A stretch of 64,000 bases of DNA from Pachypanchax playfairii (GCA_006937955.1 SSNP01000051.1:3036438-3100437), one strand, 5' to 3'; shown: positions 44,500-56,815, counted from the stretch's first letter. Notes: generated by a model not told the origin, from the sequence alone. A program made the numbers and translations.

Positions 44500-46895
44500 T
44501 CAGAAAAGAAAAAAATATTGAACCTTCAGATTTTTTTATCATTGCAAGAAGGAATGATGGTATAAACTTGCAACTCATAAACTGGTCTTAAAGTGCTGGA
44601 GGTTTTTCTGTAATTCAGCTGGTGACCCGCTCTGCCAGCGATGTCATTGCTTGAACAACATTATCCTTCCACTTTCCATCCAAATCAATGTCAATCAGGT
44701 TAAGAGGTGTGCATATGTGTGTGTGCACGGGTACTTTCATGTGCAAATACATACACTTATGTGCCTGGCATCTGCTGTGCATGTGTTTCCTTGTCTGTGT
44801 GAGTATTTGGACGCACGTTGCTGTTTTCTCTGGCGTGTCTTGAATCATTATTATGTTTCGCTGCAGGGCATAAAAACAATTTGTAACTTCACAAGGTGAT
44901 GGAACCTGCTAAATGGAATCTTTTAAGGAAGATGCACTCCCATCCACCCTCACCTCGCTAAATGGTTTATCATATGGACATGAAGGGAAATTACCCTCTT
45001 ACTCTGCTCCCACATTTTGATGATTTTGATAACCTAAACAGGATTATCAAGATATAGAAGGATTTTTTAATCAGTTTCCAAACAGCTGACTTGCTCAACA
45101 TTTTTAATCTCAGAGCAAAATACACAAAAGTGCAGATCAGTCTGTAAAAATAGTTTCAAAAGCCACTTTTCTTGTAATTTGGCAAATTTTTTGTTTTGTT
45201 GTTCTGAACAATGTTTTGTTTGTTGTTGTTGTTTTTTTTTTTTTTTTACACCATCCAGGTTGGTAAATGTTACCACCTTTCTTAGAATAAAAGTTTGTCT
45301 TGACTTGTCTTCACAGGTGAGCTCAGACTACAAAGTGGACTGATGTATCAGCATTTCACACACAGAGCAGATTCCTTGCATTCTGTTTCTCAGGAAGTTG
45401 ACACAGCTGAACTCAAAGCCAGGAAGTCAGTGGTTTAATAAGTTTCAGAAGTGCACAATGCACCTGTTCATCCTTAGACTTCTAAAATGTGTCATTAATG
45501 GATGGAGAGTTATGTTGGTAGATGGTTTTGGTCCATTACTTTTGCTTCCAATGACATCACAATTACATAGATGACTAAGATATAATTCTAGCTTGTTATT
45601 TTAAGTGATTTTTGGTTTACAATTATTAGTTCTTTTTCCTCTGTTAAGGTCTGAAAGACCACAGCTGTTTAACCTAACAAGAATGAATGCTACAGCATCT
45701 CAAGATGTTATTCACCATTTCTTTGGTCAAAATGGGAAATTTTGACCAAAAACTGAGAAAGTTTGTTATGAAAGTCAACTTACAAGATTGAGATCTGGAA
45801 CAAAAAACAAACCCTGGTATAGGTTGGATATAGAACATGATCACCACATCAGATGGCATTTCAGAGAGAAACAAAGTTGGCAAGAAGAAGCATAAGGTCA
45901 ATTATTCAGTGTCTATAAAAGTTTTATCCTTCAACACATCCTTCTGGATGAGTTTCTAATTTTGGAAATAGCCCTCAAAATCACTTTATAGGGAAACACT
46001 TTGAACCTGATTCAGCTGATGAACTTGTCTCAGTAGATCGACGTGCAGAACTGTTGTTTTTTTTTAGACAAGATTCAAGAGTGAAATCACTTACTGGAAT
46101 GAAGGGAAACATGGACGGGGTTATGGTTTGTTACTAATGTGTGTCATACACACTTAGAACTTAACGTTATGAAGATTTCAAGCATTCAGATCCAAGTAAT
46201 GGTCCACCATTTTGGAAATGAGCTCTTAATCCATTATAGTGTAGTTAGTGATCATCAGCCGTACCCCTGCCTTCCACTCCAACATTTACTAAATTCTCAT
46301 TTCATGCTTTCAAGAACAGGCCCCTAATTTCCCCTAAGTCCTCAAACACAGCCGCCCCCTGGAGAGACATGTTCAACATTAATGCAGTTATTACACAGGC
46401 ATATGCTAGAGTTGTTATTTTGGCACTGCAAGGCCGTGTGGGCTAATAGGCCTGTCTGTTGCCCAGATGCTCATAAGAAAGGTTTGTGTGTGTATTTGTG
46501 TGTTCAGAGAAAAGGTGCTCAACAGGGTGCTCTGTTCGCGTCAGGTGTGTTGCATTCAGAGGCGAGCGGATTCTAGATTAAACGGCCCTCGTGGATGGAA
46601 ATCTTTGACTATAATTCCTTTTGTTTGTGACCCTGGCTCAGTCTCCATGCCTGCGACTGCTCGGGTGTGTTTTCTTTGTGTGCACTGGGTGCATGTAGGA
46701 GGGCGGGGGTGGGGGGGTATGCTCTCTGAAAACACAGAGGACTTTCTCTCACACATATCGGCACATTAGTCATGTTCTCTCTGTCTCCGAGATGATGACC
46801 GAACCGAGTCCTGCGCTCATGCAGCCCAGCTTGTGTGTGTTGACAGTAACCTCCCACGGAGCGCTCCCTGCCCAAGGTGACGCTTTCACAAAATA
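44500..46895. other. Intergenic, no gene recognised
   Basis: TG-rich patches at 44705-44790, a T tract at 45227-45247 and a G-rich run at 46697-46718. Frames in the TG/CA region (46467-47144) translate simple sequence. Confidence 0.45.
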
Positions 46896-46921
46896 TACAC
46901 ACACACACACACACACACACA
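46896..46921 (+). repeat. (AC)n microsatellite
   Basis: About 13 AC units following AAATAT. Confidence 0.9.
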
Positions 46922-47365
46922 AAGAGAGGAAAAAATAAAAAAGGTCCGACTCACAAGCCCGAGGTGACAGCGATGACAGCTCAATTCTGGATGAATCAGC
47001 TTGACTATGTCCTTGTCCAGACATGAGAAGGAGGCAGTGTTTGAAGCACATCATACTCATGTATGTGCGCACAAGTTGGTGGAGGAGAGAGGTTGGAAAG
47101 GTGAAGAGAACGGCAAGACAGAGGGAGAGAAAACAGCCACCCAAGTGTGTGAATGTGTGACTGCACTGTTCAGAAGTAGCCAGCGGGTGACAATTAATAC
47201 CCTCTCATCTCGCAGTCTGCAAGTGTTCATGCAGAACAACAAACAACGTTACCACTGAGATCTGTTTGACTTTTCTTTATCTGGATTTCACAGTTATCAG
47301 GGGGCCAGCGACACGTCTGAAAGAAGTCAGACCTCCAGAGACCATATCTCTCTCTTTCTCACTCA

Positions 47366-47368
<3 letters not shown>
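46922..47368. other. Intergenic between two CA microsatellites
   Basis: Purine-rich around 47075-47135. No gene recognised. Confidence 0.45.

Positions 47369-47406
<38 letters not shown>
47369..47406 (+). repeat. (AC)n microsatellite
   Basis: About 18 AC units preceded by CTCACTCACTCA. Confidence 0.9.
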
Positions 47407-47412
<6 letters not shown>

Positions 47413-47649
47413 GTCACACGTGATGGCAGGCCTATGACTTGTGTAGTTAAATAACATATTAACACTAGGAGGGAGTGCGAAATCTCTCAACCCAATGTGT
47501 CCATGTTTCAGAGTCAGAATAAGAGTCAAGCTTTACCGGCACAGTATAGTTTGCACAATACATGTACTTTGACTTGGAAGAGATGCATAGACATTTTTCT
47601 CCTTCCGAGGCAGCCACTTTTTATGCTCCTCTAAGTGAAAATACACATA

Positions 47650-47849
47650 CAGTGGGGCAAAAAAGTATTTAGTCAGCCACCAATTGTGTAAGTTCTCCCA
47701 CTTAAAAAGATCAGAGAGGCCTGTAATTTTCATCATAGGTATACCTCAACTATGAGAGACAAAATGAGGAAAAAAAATCCAGAAAATCACATTGTCTGAT
47801 TTTTAAAGAATTTCTTTGCAAATTATGGTGGAAAATAAGTATTTGGTCA
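47650..47849. repeat. Tc1 copy 3 TIR, transposase 5' side
   Basis: 200-bp TIR with outer and inner direct repeats. Confidence 0.9.
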
Positions 47850-47961
47850 CCTACAAACAAGTAAGATTTCTGGCTTTCACAGACCTGTAACTTCTTTAAG
47901 AGGCTCCTCGGTCCTCCACTCGTTACCTGTATTAATGGCACCTGTGTGAACTCGTTATCAG

Positions 47962-47969
47962 TATAAAAG
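47962..47969 (+). promoter_or_regulatory. TATA-like box of Tc1 copy 3
   Basis: TATAAAAG 44 bp before the ATG, as in the other copies. Confidence 0.5.
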
Positions 47970-48012
47970 ACACCTGTCCACAACCTCAAACAGTCACGCT
48001 CCAAACTCCACT

Positions 48013-49027
48013 ATGGCCAAGACCAAAGAGCTGTCAAAGGACACCAGAAACAAAATTGTAGACCTTCACCAGGCTGGGAAGACTGAATCTGCAATAGGTA
48101 AGCAGCTTGGTGTGAAGAAATCAACTGTGGGAGCAATTATTAGAAAATGGAAGACATACAAGACCACTGATAATCTCCCTCGATCTGGGGCTCCACGCAG
48201 GATCTCACCCCGTGGGGTCAAAATGATCACAAGAACGGTGAGCAAAAACCCCAGAACCACACGGAGGGACCTAGTGAATGACCTGCAGAGAGCTGGGACC
48301 AAAGTAACAAAGGCTACCATCAGTAACACACTACGCCGCCAGGGACTCCAGTGCCAGACGTGTCCCCCTGCTGAAGCCAGGACACGTCCAGGCCCGTCTG
48401 CGGTTTGCTAGAGAGCATTTGGATGATCCAGAAGAGGATTGGGAGAACATCATATGGTCAGATGAAACCAAAATAGAACTTTTTGGTAGAAACTCAACTT
48501 GTCGTGTTTGGAGGGGAAAGAATGCTGAGTTGGATCCAAAGAACACCATACCTACTGTAAAGCATGGGGGTGGAAACATCATGCTTTGGGGCTGTTTTTC
48601 TGCAAGGGGACCAGGACAACTGATCCGTGTAAAGGAAAGAATGAATGGGGCCATGTATCGTAAGATTTTGAGTGAAAACCTCCTTCCATCAGCAAGGGCA
48701 TTGAAAATGAGACGTGGCTGGGTCTTTCAGCATGACAATCATCCCAAACACACCGCCCGGGCAACGAAGGAGTGGCTTCGTAAGAAGCATTTCAAGGTCC
48801 TGGAGTGGCCTAGCCAGTCTCCAGATCTCAACCCCATAGAAAATCTCTGGAGGGAGTTGAAAGTCCATGTTGCCCAGCGTCAGCCCCAAAACATCACTGC
48901 TCTAGAGGAGATCTGCATGGAGGAATGGGCCAAAATACCAGCAACAGTGTGTGAAAACCTTGTGAAGACTTACAGAAAACGTTTGACCTCTGTCATTGCC
49001 AACAAAGGCTATATAACAAAGTATTGA
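48013..49027 (+). pseudogene. Tc1 transposase broken by an 8-bp deletion
   Basis: The frame starts normally at MAKTKEL and is good through residue 112. At about 48347/48348 an 8-bp deletion shifts it, and the shifted frame stops at 48411. The original frame resumes downstream and is open to 49027 with WSDETK, QHDNH and SPDLNPIEN, so D153, D244 and E279 are all encoded but cannot be joined to the N-terminal DNA-binding half. Other differences from the majority sequence are R63, Q205, H246 and H288. The truncated N-terminal product (about 132 aa with 20 foreign residues) would retain the paired-like region and could in theory bind TIRs without cutting; that is speculation. Confidence 0.92.
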
Positions 49028-49043
49028 GATTAACTTTTGTTAT

Positions 49044-49244
49044 TGACCAAATACTTATTTTCCACCATAATTTGCAAATAAATTCTTTAAAAATCAGACA
49101 ATGTGATTTTCTGGATTTTTTTTCCTCATTTTGTCTCTCATAGTTGAGGTATACCTATGATGAAAATTACAGGCCTCTCTGATCTTTTTAAGTGGGAGAA
49201 CTTACACAATTGGTGGCTGACTAAATACTTTTTTTGCCCCACTG
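49044..49244. repeat. Tc1 copy 3 TIR, transposase 3' side
   Basis: 201 bp because of one additional T in the run before GCCCC. Confidence 0.9.
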
Positions 49245-49246
49245 TA

Positions 49247-50177
49247 TACTGTATGACCTTGTTTTTGTTTGAAAATGTGTTTTTGTCACAGAAACTGTGA
49301 CCAAGATAAGATTTTCAAAACTCCTGTGTACATGAAAAAACACATGTGTGAACAAGGATTTAGAAAGGCACCAATAAATCAGCTGGTTACCAGAATAGGA
49401 TGAATGTCACTTTAAAAATCCTTAAAACCAGCTAATCCAAAATCCACACTGTGTAACATGCCAAACATACAAGCTGTCTAGAGCCTGCAAAAATAAAAAA
49501 AATACTCTGAGTGAGCTAGTTGTAGTATGGGTAAGTGATTTAGAAATAAATTCACATGAGGTATAACAGGTTACTGGAAAGAATTGGATTTTCTCCTGTT
49601 ATGGCTGCAGCTCATTTTAATGTTCAGTAACTTATGGCTGGTAAAAAAAATAAAATCTGCCCTCATTAAAACTGATACTTTTTCTAAACTAATGTCTCTT
49701 TATAAAGCCCATAATTTTCAAATAATTTGACAAGTTGAAATAAAAATTTCAAGTTAAATTGTTAGAATTATCAAATTTGGCTCACTCTTGTGAGTCTCCA
49801 TGAGCTGTGATGAAAATAAGAATTCACTGTAGTACAGAAATAGTAAAGTAACTGTATTATCAGTCTTTAAGCACCACTGTAAGACCTTCTATTGTTATTT
49901 GGTGTTAAGTTTTCTTTGAACAACTTTAGCTAAAACCAAAAGCAACTAACAGATAACCTTCAAGTAATAGTCTGTTTCAGTATTTTTATCTGGTTTGACT
50001 GTTTCATGTAATTGTAATAAACCCATTTTTTTTCTTTTTGGAAAGATCACAAACTTAAATTCTGTGATACTTAAAAAAATAAAATTAGAAAACAGCCCTA
50101 AAAATAAGAATTGTATCAATAATGGAAGCACCAGTGAAAGCATGTGCTATTATCTCCTGCCAAATGTATTAAATATT
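49247..50177. other. Intergenic, no gene recognised
   Basis: AT-rich; only short motif-free frames. Confidence 0.45.
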
Positions 50178-50595
50178 AGAGGTGGGAAAAATAATCGATT
50201 CTAAGATGCATCGCGATTTGGCCGTGCACGATTCTGCATCGATGCAGCATGTGACATAATCATGATTCCCACTCAATCCAGGTTCTCAAGTGTCCTTGTC
50301 TTTAAGCTGCTAAAAATGTTTTATCCAGCACACTTTGAATGAAAAACAAGGAATTGTTTTATTTGAATATTTGCACTTTTAAATAGACAGGCTAAGCCTA
50401 TGCTATTTGTTTTGGTATACTACATGTGAAATGTAGAATCCTGTCTTATAGCTGCTGTACTGAAAATTTTATTTTTTATACATACATTTTTTTTATTTAA
50501 GTAATAGGCAGCACACTTTAAAAATGGTCGTTCACTTCAGTGGAAAGATTTATGTTTTGTCAATGTCAAAACCCCTTCAAGGTGGAGAGTTATTA
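50178..50595 (+). repeat. hAT-like MITE fragment
   Basis: The start TAGAGGTGGGAAAAATAATC, then CGATTC and GATGCATCGCGATTTGG, resembles the ATCGAT-rich left end of common fish hAT-derived repeats. GACAGGCTAAGCCTATGCTA and TTTTGGTATAC follow in the expected order. No matching right end or 8-bp duplication was found, so it is truncated. Confidence 0.45.
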
Positions 50596-50597
50596 GT

Positions 50598-50745
50598 TAG
50601 TTTAGTTTATTGATAGGATCCCCATTAGCGCAGCTTAAACTGTCGCTATTCTTCCTGGGGTCCAGCAGTAAATACAAATCAAAACAGCTACATTTATAAA
50701 AGCAGTACAATTCGAACAAAAAAAAAAAACATAAAAATACATAAA
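50598..50745 (-). repeat. LINE 3'-end fragment
   Basis: Plus strand TTTATTGATAGGATCCCCAT and ATTCTTCCTGGGGTCC are the complement of a widespread fish LINE 3' end that terminates in ATGGGGATCCTATCAATAAA. The upstream part of the LINE is not recognisable. Confidence 0.5.
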
Positions 50746-51060
50746 TAGCCATTTCAACTTATTCTGAAGCTTAGTCCATGTCCAAGGTCTTAAATCCATT
50801 TCCGATATTCCTTAGTCCTTTTTCTAATTTTCAATCCCAGTCCTATATTTAATCCACATCTGGCATTTTACTCCTTATTCGGCTTCTTTAGTCCATATTT
50901 CATCAAATGTTCTATATCCGATTTATTCAGTCCTGTCCTGTTAATTTATTCCACATCCGATATTTCATAATTATTAGGTCCATGACCGACAGTTTCCACA
51001 TACTATGATTACTTACATATTACTCTTAGGGTCTGATTGCACAGCCTCCATAGACACCCA
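50746..51060. repeat. Degenerate array of TCCATATCCGATATT-like units
   Basis: Related 12-15-base phrases recur: TCCATTTCCGATATT, ATCCACATCTGGCATT, TCTATATCCGATTT, TCCACATCCGATATT and TCCATGACCGACAGTT. Spacing is irregular, roughly 30-60 bp. It looks like a decayed tandem repeat, perhaps part of the LINE untranslated region. Confidence 0.45.
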
Positions 51061-53078
51061 AATCGTACTAACTGACTACATTCTACACCTTAGTCTGAGA
51101 GTCTGAGGAACATCCCTAAAAAAGTCACTTTTATATGTGGGACTACGTTTTTGAGAAGATTTTTACTGGAGTATTTAAGACTGAGTAGCTGCTTCTGAAT
51201 TATTTGCAGCAGACAAATGAAGAGTTTTAAAATGACACATTTGTAGATTACATTAGATCTTCTACAGACAAATATCGGAAGTGTTTGTTTTTCTATCAAA
51301 GTAAAAGTCCCACTTTGACAAAGAGTTTTATATTTGGTGTTTTTTATTTATGTCATGAAGAGAAAGGCTGGCGTGATGGAGAGCGAAGCCCTGGAGCTGT
51401 TCAATGGACAGTGATACAGAAAATAATGACAGCACACATGGTGACTTTACTCTGAAATGTGCACATTTCCAGCTACTCAGCTGGAAGCAAAATAAAACCT
51501 TATCTGAACTCAAATCTGTGATGACATCATTGTAACTTTGACCTCATCCAGCTTTGAGGCAACATCAGAAATTTACTGTACAAAGTTAATATTGGTTTTT
51601 ATTTGACCCCCACAGAAAACCAGATGGCATTCGGTCATCACGTCAAGGCGTAGTTTGCTGAAGGATACTGAGTCTTACATCGTTAAAAGGATCTCTTCTT
51701 TGCTTTGATTCAAATAAAACTGCATTATCGAGTGCAGGGGAGCCTAATTTCTGAAAGTCCTTTGAGGGCTTTATCTTGACAGGGTATATTTTGGGAAGCT
51801 GCAAAAGCGCTCATCTATCCGGTACGTTTTTTGCGAGGAAGGAATGAAAATGAAAGTTTGACATGTGTGATGTGCGTGAGGAGCATGAGAGCAGCTTTCA
51901 AAGTTTCTCCCCGTCAGCATTAAAGGTCTGCTTGGGCTTTGTAAGCACTTCTGTCAAAACTATTAACATTTGTGGATTAGTTTAGAGGAGAAAAATACAA
52001 CTTGTGCTGAGGAAAAAGTGAAAAAAAGTGAAACGGAGTGTGACATCAGTGAGTGAGAATTGTGTTTTCCCTCAGTAGCTCCACCTTCTTGCTTTTACAT
52101 CACAAGGACACTGATATTCCCAGCTGAATAGCCCTTGCAGGAGATTGAAGGCCCTTGGATCGACCTGCCTATGAATGTGTGTAAGAGAAACACTCTTGGT
52201 CTTTATTGAGGTTTTCTCTTTTTATTTCTTATCAAAAAAAGCCATTTTGACCATAAACAACAAAAAGTATCTTTCAGAAACAACCAGTGTTACATCTGGT
52301 GCATATGTAAACCTGTGCATGTTTGCTTTAGTCATTCCTTATGTAGTGCTTCTGCAGAATTTTAGGAGGACACTGTTGTGTTCATATGCCACCAACAAGT
52401 TGAGCAACTTTTCACATATTGCTTCAAGGCCTGGGATGATGCTTTATGGGTGTTTGGGTGTAACATCTAAAGGAACGAAGGTCACTTTAAGATTTGAAGT
52501 CAGCTTGCGACTGTTACACCTCCAAGCTGCCAAATGAGGTGGTGACAGTACCTTAATGGTTGACATATGAAAGACATAAACAAGTTTGGTGGATCGAGGG
52601 TGTAAAGTGTGATGGTAGACGGTCCACGCCACCAGCCAGCTGCAGGATTTAGATTAGGAGTAGAAAGACACATCGGAGTGAAACTGCTGAGTCTCACTCC
52701 ACGCCTCCCTTTGTTCTGCAATGTCGGCTTCATTAATGAAATCTTTGTGGCTGGCTCAGTTAGTGATTTATAAATGACCACAGGCAGATTAATGGGGGAC
52801 TCCACTTTTCAGCCATCTTGGAGATACTGTCTTTTGAAAGCATCCTTACCAGATATTGAATGACCTCGGTGGGTCCTCTGACATTAAATTTTATGTTATG
52901 ATTGGTTTAAGATAGACTTAGTGTATCAAGATGAATGTAACTGAAACTAAGGCGGAGAAAAAGGATATCAGTTCATGACCTGACCAGTTACTATTGGGAT
53001 CAAGACAAGCAAAGATAAAAATATGACAGTAAATCCATCAAGACTAAGAAAGGGTGAGATGGGAAAGTAACTTAAACT
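51061..53078. other. Intergenic, no gene recognised
   Basis: The 120-aa frame at 52175-52537 has no motif. No RNA or repeat recognised. Confidence 0.4.
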
Positions 53079-53212
53079 TATCCATTCAGTTTCTGTAGCT
53101 ACTTGAATCCTGTTCATGGTCACAGGAGGCCTAATGATTATCTCAAGTGATCATTGGCATGAAGTGGAATAAATTCTGGACAGTTCACTAGTCTATCACA
53201 TGGCCAGGAAAA
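53079..53212 (+). repeat. Widespread teleost repeat, diverged
   Basis: ATCCATTCAGTTTCTGTAGC, CTGTTCATGGTCACAGGAGG, GTGATCATTGG and CTGGACAGTTCACTAGTCTATC follow the order of a repeat very common in fish. It has no coding content. Confidence 0.5.
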
Positions 53213-55201
53213 ATAACTTGAAATCACTTTCTGAATTAGGACAAATAGTGATCCCAAGAGTACATTGGCATTGGCCGTCCTGATGGAAGTACTAAAGACT
53301 TGGTTCACATATCAAATACTGCCTAAGATAAGTAAAATAAACCAGAGAAAGTAAATGTCTGTAAGCCTTTTTTCCCCTTCAGCTGAATGAGCTTGTTTGC
53401 AGAGAACAAGCTTACATTTTAAAGCTAAAATTCAGAATGGCCCTTACAGAAAAGTCTTAATTCTGTGAATTAGTGCTACAGATGTGGTCATATTTGTTGG
53501 TATTCTTTCATTGAATAAAAGTAAAACCCACAATGATCATTGAAATAACTTCAAACTGACAGATGTAAAAATAAGATAATGGCATAGCCATTTGAAAACA
53601 TGTCTTTGCAACTTCTTGGATGGCAGTGGTGAGATGCTGACAGCTTCTTATTGGCAGAACAACCTGTTGATAGATTGTTCTATTGGAATATTTAAATCTC
53701 ATCTGGATCACAGTGGATACCAATACCTTTATCTTAGTAGTTTTTTTTATACTTGGATTAATCCACCTTGACTTGATTATTACAGGAGCATAAGGCAAAA
53801 CTAGACTTTTCAAACTTAAAATGTTTTTTTTTTCATTGCATTTTTAGGACAATTTGTGGGACACAAAATTGTCAGACATGTCTTTTTTGTCACCATCTGT
53901 TTGTGAATGTTTTACATCTCTATAACCTCAATAAAGAAACACAGTATTTTTAGGAAATACATTGAAATTTTGAGACTTAACAAAGCAGCCATGGTACTAA
54001 GCTTTATTTAAGCTTTAGTCAAAGGGGTTCCCAAAGCTTTCTCTAGCCAGATGGGTTACGCTGTACTCTGTAATCCCTATGCATCGGTCTGAATCTTCTC
54101 CTAGTGCAATGTATCTGGAATACCTCCATGAAATATTTACTGGAAGTCATCCTAATCACATACGAATCCCTCATGTACAGTGAGGGTATTTTCACACTGT
54201 CCCCACACTTGTTGAGTCACAGCAGTTTTCATTCACCAAGAAAACCAAACACAAAGATGAATCTCATGCAATGGAGCACACACTATTTTAATTTCAAAGG
54301 GAAAAATAAAGATCATTATAAATTCTTTGTCTAAAAAAAACTACAATATTCTCAGATTTATGATTCATAGCAATAGCTAATGTCCAAGCTAAATGAGGCA
54401 ATCTCTAATTTTCCAGAGTCCAGCCTTGGGAAATTCTCATTTCATCAACTTCAAATCCTAATATACCAGGTTCCCGAGGTAAATAAACAAAATTCCAGAG
54501 ATGGACATTACTCATTACTCACGACCATAATAGTTTGCCTGACAAGAAAATGTAAACACATCAAACCAGGTGTTAGAACACAAACATAATTGGCCTCATT
54601 TCTCTAGCAAGTGCTTGCCTCTTTACTTTGATAAAAGGTTTCATCCAACAGTTGACCTCCATTTTTGGCAAGTATCCATTTTTCAAAGCCACTTCATGGC
54701 ACTACCCAAAATCTGACCGTTGGCTTTGAAATGACTAAATGTACAAATAAAAATGACAAATTCTTCCATTTAGATACTTGCACGCACAGACAGCATACAT
54801 GTTAGGGCATATGTCTTATTCATAACGCTGCCATTGATCTCATTGCACAGAGTCATCTATAACCCCGCTAAGAGCTAAAAGATTAAAGCCATGTGAGTAG
54901 TACTGCCTACACTGGATCATCATACTCTGATTCAAAACCTTCCAGGCTGGCTGAGTCTGACTTAGTCTTTTGTTTGTAACTTTCTTTCCCTACTCCTACT
55001 TCTTGCTGCTGTCTTTTTTTGTGGGCAGATTCATTGCCTTTTGCTAAATAAACACACTTTGCAGTCTATTACTTTCTAAATGGGCACAGTATAGACTACA
55101 ACAGATAGAAACTTTGATTTTTTTGGAAAAAAGGACAGATTCAATGGTAAAAAAAAAACAACCTCTATAGTGCCACAATGAAGAGTGAAAGTAGGGCTGA
55201 A
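53213..55201. other. Intergenic, no gene recognised
   Basis: AT-rich, with T tracts near 53824-53833. No gene recognised. Confidence 0.45.
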
Positions 55202-55203
55202 TA

Positions 55204-55403
55204 CAGTGGGGCAAAAAAGTATTTAGTCAGCCACCAATTGTGTAAGTTCTCCCTCTTAAAAAGATCAGAGAGGCCTGTAATTTTCATCATAGGTATACCT
55301 CAACTATGAGAGACAAAATGAGGAAAAAAAATCCAGAAAATCACATTGTCTGATTTTTAAAGAATTTATTTGCAAATTATGGTGGAAAATAAGTATTTGG
55401 TCA
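55204..55403. repeat. Tc1 copy 4 TIR, transposase 5' side
   Basis: 200-bp TIR, partner of 56606-56805. Confidence 0.9.
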
Positions 55404-55515
55404 CCTACAAACAGATAAGATTTCTGGCTTTCACAGACCTGTAACTTCTTTAAGAGGCTCCTCGGTCCTCCACTCGTTACCTGTATTAATGGCACCTGTG
55501 TGAACTCGTTATCAG

Positions 55516-55523
55516 TATAAAAG
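55516..55523 (+). promoter_or_regulatory. TATA-like box of Tc1 copy 4
   Basis: TATAAAAG, 44 bp between its end and the ATG at 55567; conserved in all copies. Confidence 0.5.
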
Positions 55524-55566
55524 ACACCTGTCCACAACCTCAAACAGTCACGCTCCAAACTCCACT

Positions 55567-56589
55567 ATGGCCAAGACCAAAGAGCTGTCAAAGGACACCA
55601 GAAACAAAATTGTAGACCTTCACCAGGCTGGGAAGACTGAATCTGCAATAGGTAAGCAGCTTGGTGTGAAGAAATCAACTGTGGGAGCAATTATTAGAAA
55701 ATGGAAGACATACAAGACCACTGATAATCTCCCTCGATCTGGGGCTCCACGCAAGATCTCACCCCGTGGGGTCAAAATGATCACAAGAACGGTGAGCAAA
55801 AATCCCAGAACCACACGGAGGGACCTAGTGAATGACCTGCAGAGAGCTGGGACCAAAGTAACAAAGGCTACCATCAGTAACACACTACGCCGCCAGGGAC
55901 TCAAATCCTGCAGTGCCAGACGTGTCCCCCTGCTGAAGCCAGGACACATCCAGGCCCGTCTGCGGTTTGCTAGAGAGCATTTGGATGATCCAGAAGAGGA
56001 TTGGGAGAACATCACATGGTCAGATGAAACCAAAATAGAACTTTTTGGTAGAAACTCAACTTCTCGTGTTTGGAGGGGAAAGAATGCTGAGTTGGATCCA
56101 AAGAACACCATACCTACTGTAAAGCATGGGGGTGGAAACATCATGCTTTGGGGCTGTTTTTCTGCAAGGGGACCAGGACGACTGATCCGTGTAAAGGAAA
56201 GAATGAATGGGGCCATGTATCGTAAGATTTTGAGTGAAAACCTCCTCCCATCAGCAAGGGCATTGAAAATGAGGCGTGGCTGGGTCTTTCAGCATGACAA
56301 TGATCCCAAACACACCGCCCAGGCAACGAAGGAGTGGCTTCGTAAGAAGCATTTCAAGGTCCTGGAGTGGCCTTGCCAGTCTCCAGATCTCAACCCCATA
56401 GAAAATCTCTGGAGGGAGTTGAAAGTCCGTGTTGCCCAGCGTCAGCCCCAAAACATCACTGCTCTAGAGGAGATCTGCATGGAGGAATGGGCCAAAATAC
56501 CAGCAACAGTGTGTGAAAACCTTGTGAAGACTTACAGAAAACGTTTGACCTCTGTCATTGCCAAAAAAGGCTATATAACAAAGTATTGA
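55567..56589 (+). CDS. Tc1 transposase, 340 aa, intact
   Basis: Unbroken full-length frame with the N-terminal paired-like region, RSGAPR linker and D153, D244 and E279 in the DDE domain. Private changes against the majority sequence are I128, T150, S166, Q252, C270 and K333. T150 lies three residues before D153, and C270 is close to the SPDLNP motif, so these are the likeliest to affect activity. The number of private changes suggests a slightly older insertion or a less active copy than 62917-63939. Confidence 0.93.
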   Translation: MAKTKELSKDTRNKIVDLHQAGKTESAIGKQLGVKKSTVGAIIRKWKTYKTTDNLPRSGAPRKISPRGVKMITRTVSKNPRTTRRDLVNDLQRAGTKVTKATISNTLRRQGLKSCSARRVPLLKPGHIQARLRFAREHLDDPEEDWENITWSDETKIELFGRNSTSRVWRGKNAELDPKNTIPTVKHGGGNIMLWGCFSARGPGRLIRVKERMNGAMYRKILSENLLPSARALKMRRGWVFQHDNDPKHTAQATKEWLRKKHFKVLEWPCQSPDLNPIENLWRELKVRVAQRQPQNITALEEICMEEWAKIPATVCENLVKTYRKRLTSVIAKKGYITKY

Positions 56590-56605
56590 GATTAACTTTT
56601 GTTAT

Positions 56606-56805
56606 TGACCAAATACTTATTTTCCACCATAATTTGCAAATAAATTCTTTAAAAATCAGACAATGTGATTTTCTGGATTTTTTTTCCTCATTTTGTCTCT
56701 CATAGTTGAGGTATACCTATGATGAAAATTACAGGCCTCTCTGATCTTTTTAAGTGGGAGAACTTACACAATTGGTGGCTGACTAAATACTTCTTTGCCC
56801 CACTG
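56606..56805. repeat. Tc1 copy 4 TIR, transposase 3' side
   Basis: 200-bp TIR ending GCCCCACTG, then TA. Confidence 0.9.
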
Positions 56806-56815
56806 TACATCTTAA

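Larger units (their letters stand above)
47650..49244 (+). mobile_element. Tc1 (DD34E) transposon, copy 3, frameshifted
   Basis: 1595 bp, flanked by TA (47648-47649 and 49245-49246). TIRs at 47650-47849 and 49044-49244; the right one has one extra T. The 7-bp difference from the other copies is an 8-bp deletion in the transposase plus that extra T. Both ends are intact, so it could still be moved by transposase from another copy. Confidence 0.95.
55204..56805 (+). mobile_element. Tc1 (DD34E) transposon, copy 4, full length
   Basis: 1602 bp, flanked by TA (55202-55203 and 56806-56807); TIRs 55204-55403 and 56606-56805. One outer TIR base differs (ACTTCTTTGCCCC in place of ACTTTTTTGCCCC). Only six bases separate its right end from the TTAA of the next element. 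Confidence 0.95.

Noticed and set aside
46467..47144. Several 100-124-aa frames rich in C, V and H
   Set aside because: They read through TG/CA simple sequence on both strands and contain no motif.
46896..47406. Repeated units suggesting a CRISPR array
   Set aside because: These are CA microsatellites; no array of equal repeats with unique spacers is present, and the DNA is eukaryotic.
52175..52537. 120-aa frame
   Set aside because: Hydrophobic but motif-free; the length is expected by chance in 64 kb.
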